Assembly: GCA_030834365.1 (NCBI GenBank)
Contig: JAURFJ010000084.1
Span: 1-5,288 of the forward strand
Direction: 5' to 3'
From: Flavobacteriaceae bacterium
Lineage (GTDB): Bacteria > Bacteroidota > Bacteroidia > Flavobacteriales > Flavobacteriaceae
DNA: 5,288 nucleotides
A program made the position numbers and the translations under genes. The notes under the pieces were generated by a model. The model saw only the letters and a list, made by a program, of their open reading frames with translations. It had not been told where the DNA came from and searched no databases. Below are positions 4,402 through 5,288 of this stretch, piece by piece (positions within the stretch are counted from its first letter, which is position 1; each line of letters starts with the position of its first letter).

Positions 4402-5288
4402 ATGGCTAAACGGGTCGGCATTATTGGTGCCGGAATAGCCGGATTATCGGCGGCCGTAAGGCTGCGTGCACAAGGTTATGAGGTCACCGTCTTTGAGGCC
4501 AATGATTATGTGGGCGGAAAGCTACATGCCATTAGCCTAAACGGATTCCGGTTCGACCTAGGCCCTTCACTGTTTACCATGCCGCAGTATGTAGACACGC
4601 TCTTCGAACTGTTCGGCGAAAACCCCAGAGACCATTTCAACTACCTCAGAAAAGAAACGGTCTGCCATTACTTCTGGGAAGACGGTAGTCGTTTTGATGC
4701 TCCGGCCGACCGCTCAGCCTTTGTACAGCAGATGAGTGAGCTATTCGGTGAAGATCCCAAAAAGATCGATGCTTTTTTAAGGCGCAATGCCAAAAAATAC
4801 AATCTGACCAATCCGCTATTCATCGAGCAATCGCTGCACCGCTTAAGCACGTATACCTCCCTAAAAACACTCAAGGCCATTGCCCATCTAACGCAACTCG
4901 ATTTACACAAGAGCTTATACCGCACCTTAAAGGGCTACTTTAAGAACCCTAAGAGCGTTCAGTTTTTCTCTAGACATGCGACCTACAACGGCAGTTCGCC
5001 TTACAAAACTCCGGGTATCATGTCACTTATTCCACATCTCGAGATGCATCACGGCACCTTTTATCCCGAAAAAGGCATGCACGAGATATCGCAGTCTATT
5101 TACCGTTTAGCCAAACGCCACGGGGTTGAGTTTCATCTGGGTGAGCCGGTGAACGAAATTTTGCTGGCCAGTCCCAACAGAGCCACTGGGCTAAGAACGG
5201 CCAAAGACAGCTACACTTTCGACCTCATCGTGAGCAACATGGATGTGGTACCTACCTACCGCAAGCTGCTCCCATTTACTAAAGCACC
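4402..5288 (+). CDS. crtD: Second CrtI-family carotenoid desaturase, probably CrtD (3' end outside window)
   Basis: The 295 complete codons visible are about 60% of the usual 490 or so. The N-terminal FAD fold is intact: G9-A-G11-I-A-G14, Glu32, VGGK (37-40) and FDLGPSLFTMP (51-61). A mid-protein block ATYNGSSPYKTP (193-204), IPHLE (210-214) and FYPEKGMHEI (220-229) is typical of the CrtI/CrtD/CrtN group. It differs clearly from the first desaturase in the window (GPSLFTMP against GPSWYWMP). From remembered Bacteroidota proteins, this form fits CrtD, the 1-hydroxycarotenoid 3,4-desaturase of the myxol/saproxanthin route; a second step in phytoene desaturation or another carotenoid oxidoreductase cannot be excluded. 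The start is set by the flavin fold and lies 4 bases past the crtZ stop, with no Shine-Dalgarno. Family is certain; substrate is inferred. Confidence 0.7.
   Translation, partial: MAKRVGIIGAGIAGLSAAVRLRAQGYEVTVFEANDYVGGKLHAISLNGFRFDLGPSLFTMPQYVDTLFELFGENPRDHFNYLRKETVCHYFWEDGSRFDAPADRSAFVQQMSELFGEDPKKIDAFLRRNAKKYNLTNPLFIEQSLHRLSTYTSLKTLKAIAHLTQLDLHKSLYRTLKGYFKNPKSVQFFSRHATYNGSSPYKTPGIMSLIPHLEMHHGTFYPEKGMHEISQSIYRLAKRHGVEFHLGEPVNEILLASPNRATGLRTAKDSYTFDLIVSNMDVVPTYRKLLPFTKA

Noticed and set aside
4206..4421. Minus-strand 71-codon open frame
   Set aside because: It is antisense to the histidine-motif part of crtZ, with no independent support.
4668..4925. Minus-strand 85-codon open frame
   Set aside because: It is antisense to the second desaturase, whose frame is continuously open and matches its family.
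1..5288. A CRISPR array, insertion sequence, or defence or other novel multi-gene system
   Set aside because: No regularly spaced repeats, transposase, integrase or unknown conserved gene cluster is present; the protein genes are recognisable aroK and carotenoid genes.

Overview
The window looks like a chromosomal segment from a member of Bacteroidota, probably a marine, pigmented Flavobacteriales-type bacterium. The signs are: no Shine-Dalgarno sequence before any start codon, a TTG-N19-TAnnTTTG promoter (the Bacteroidota sigma-A consensus) ahead of a tRNA gene, and a carotenoid operon led by a MerR-type regulator. Taxonomy is inferred from these features and remembered protein-family patterns, not from a database search.

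Layout. Positions 1-198 (minus strand) hold the N-terminal 66 codons of shikimate kinase (aroK), cut by the window edge. It diverges from a plus-strand tRNA-Lys(UUU); the two candidate promoters lie nearly back to back in 199-251. A terminator-like hairpin separates tRNA-Lys from tRNA-Leu(GAG), and a second terminator follows tRNA-Leu. The protein-free stretch 449-748 holds that terminator, two further hairpins, a decayed copy of the tRNA-Leu 3' end, a 40-bp imperfect inverted repeat, and a candidate promoter for the next gene.

From 749 to the right edge is one tightly packed plus-strand operon for carotenoid synthesis. It contains a MerR/CarH-like regulator, crtI (phytoene desaturase), crtB (phytoene synthase), crtZ (beta-carotene hydroxylase) and a second CrtI-family desaturase most like CrtD, which runs off the window. 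The first two junctions are 4-base ATGA overlaps and the later two leave only 3-4 bases, so co-transcription and translational coupling are very likely.

Working together, CrtB condenses two geranylgeranyl diphosphates into phytoene, CrtI desaturates phytoene toward lycopene, a lycopene cyclase not seen here (presumably downstream) would form beta rings, CrtZ hydroxylates those rings, and the CrtD-like enzyme may introduce the 3,4-desaturation typical of monocyclic myxol/saproxanthin-type carotenoids. The regulator keeps the W-x9-EH motif and a histidine at the cobalamin-ligand position of the CarH photoreceptors, so light- or B12-responsive control is a reasonable hypothesis. The rest of the window is conventional; the regulatory region 500-748 is the least explained part.
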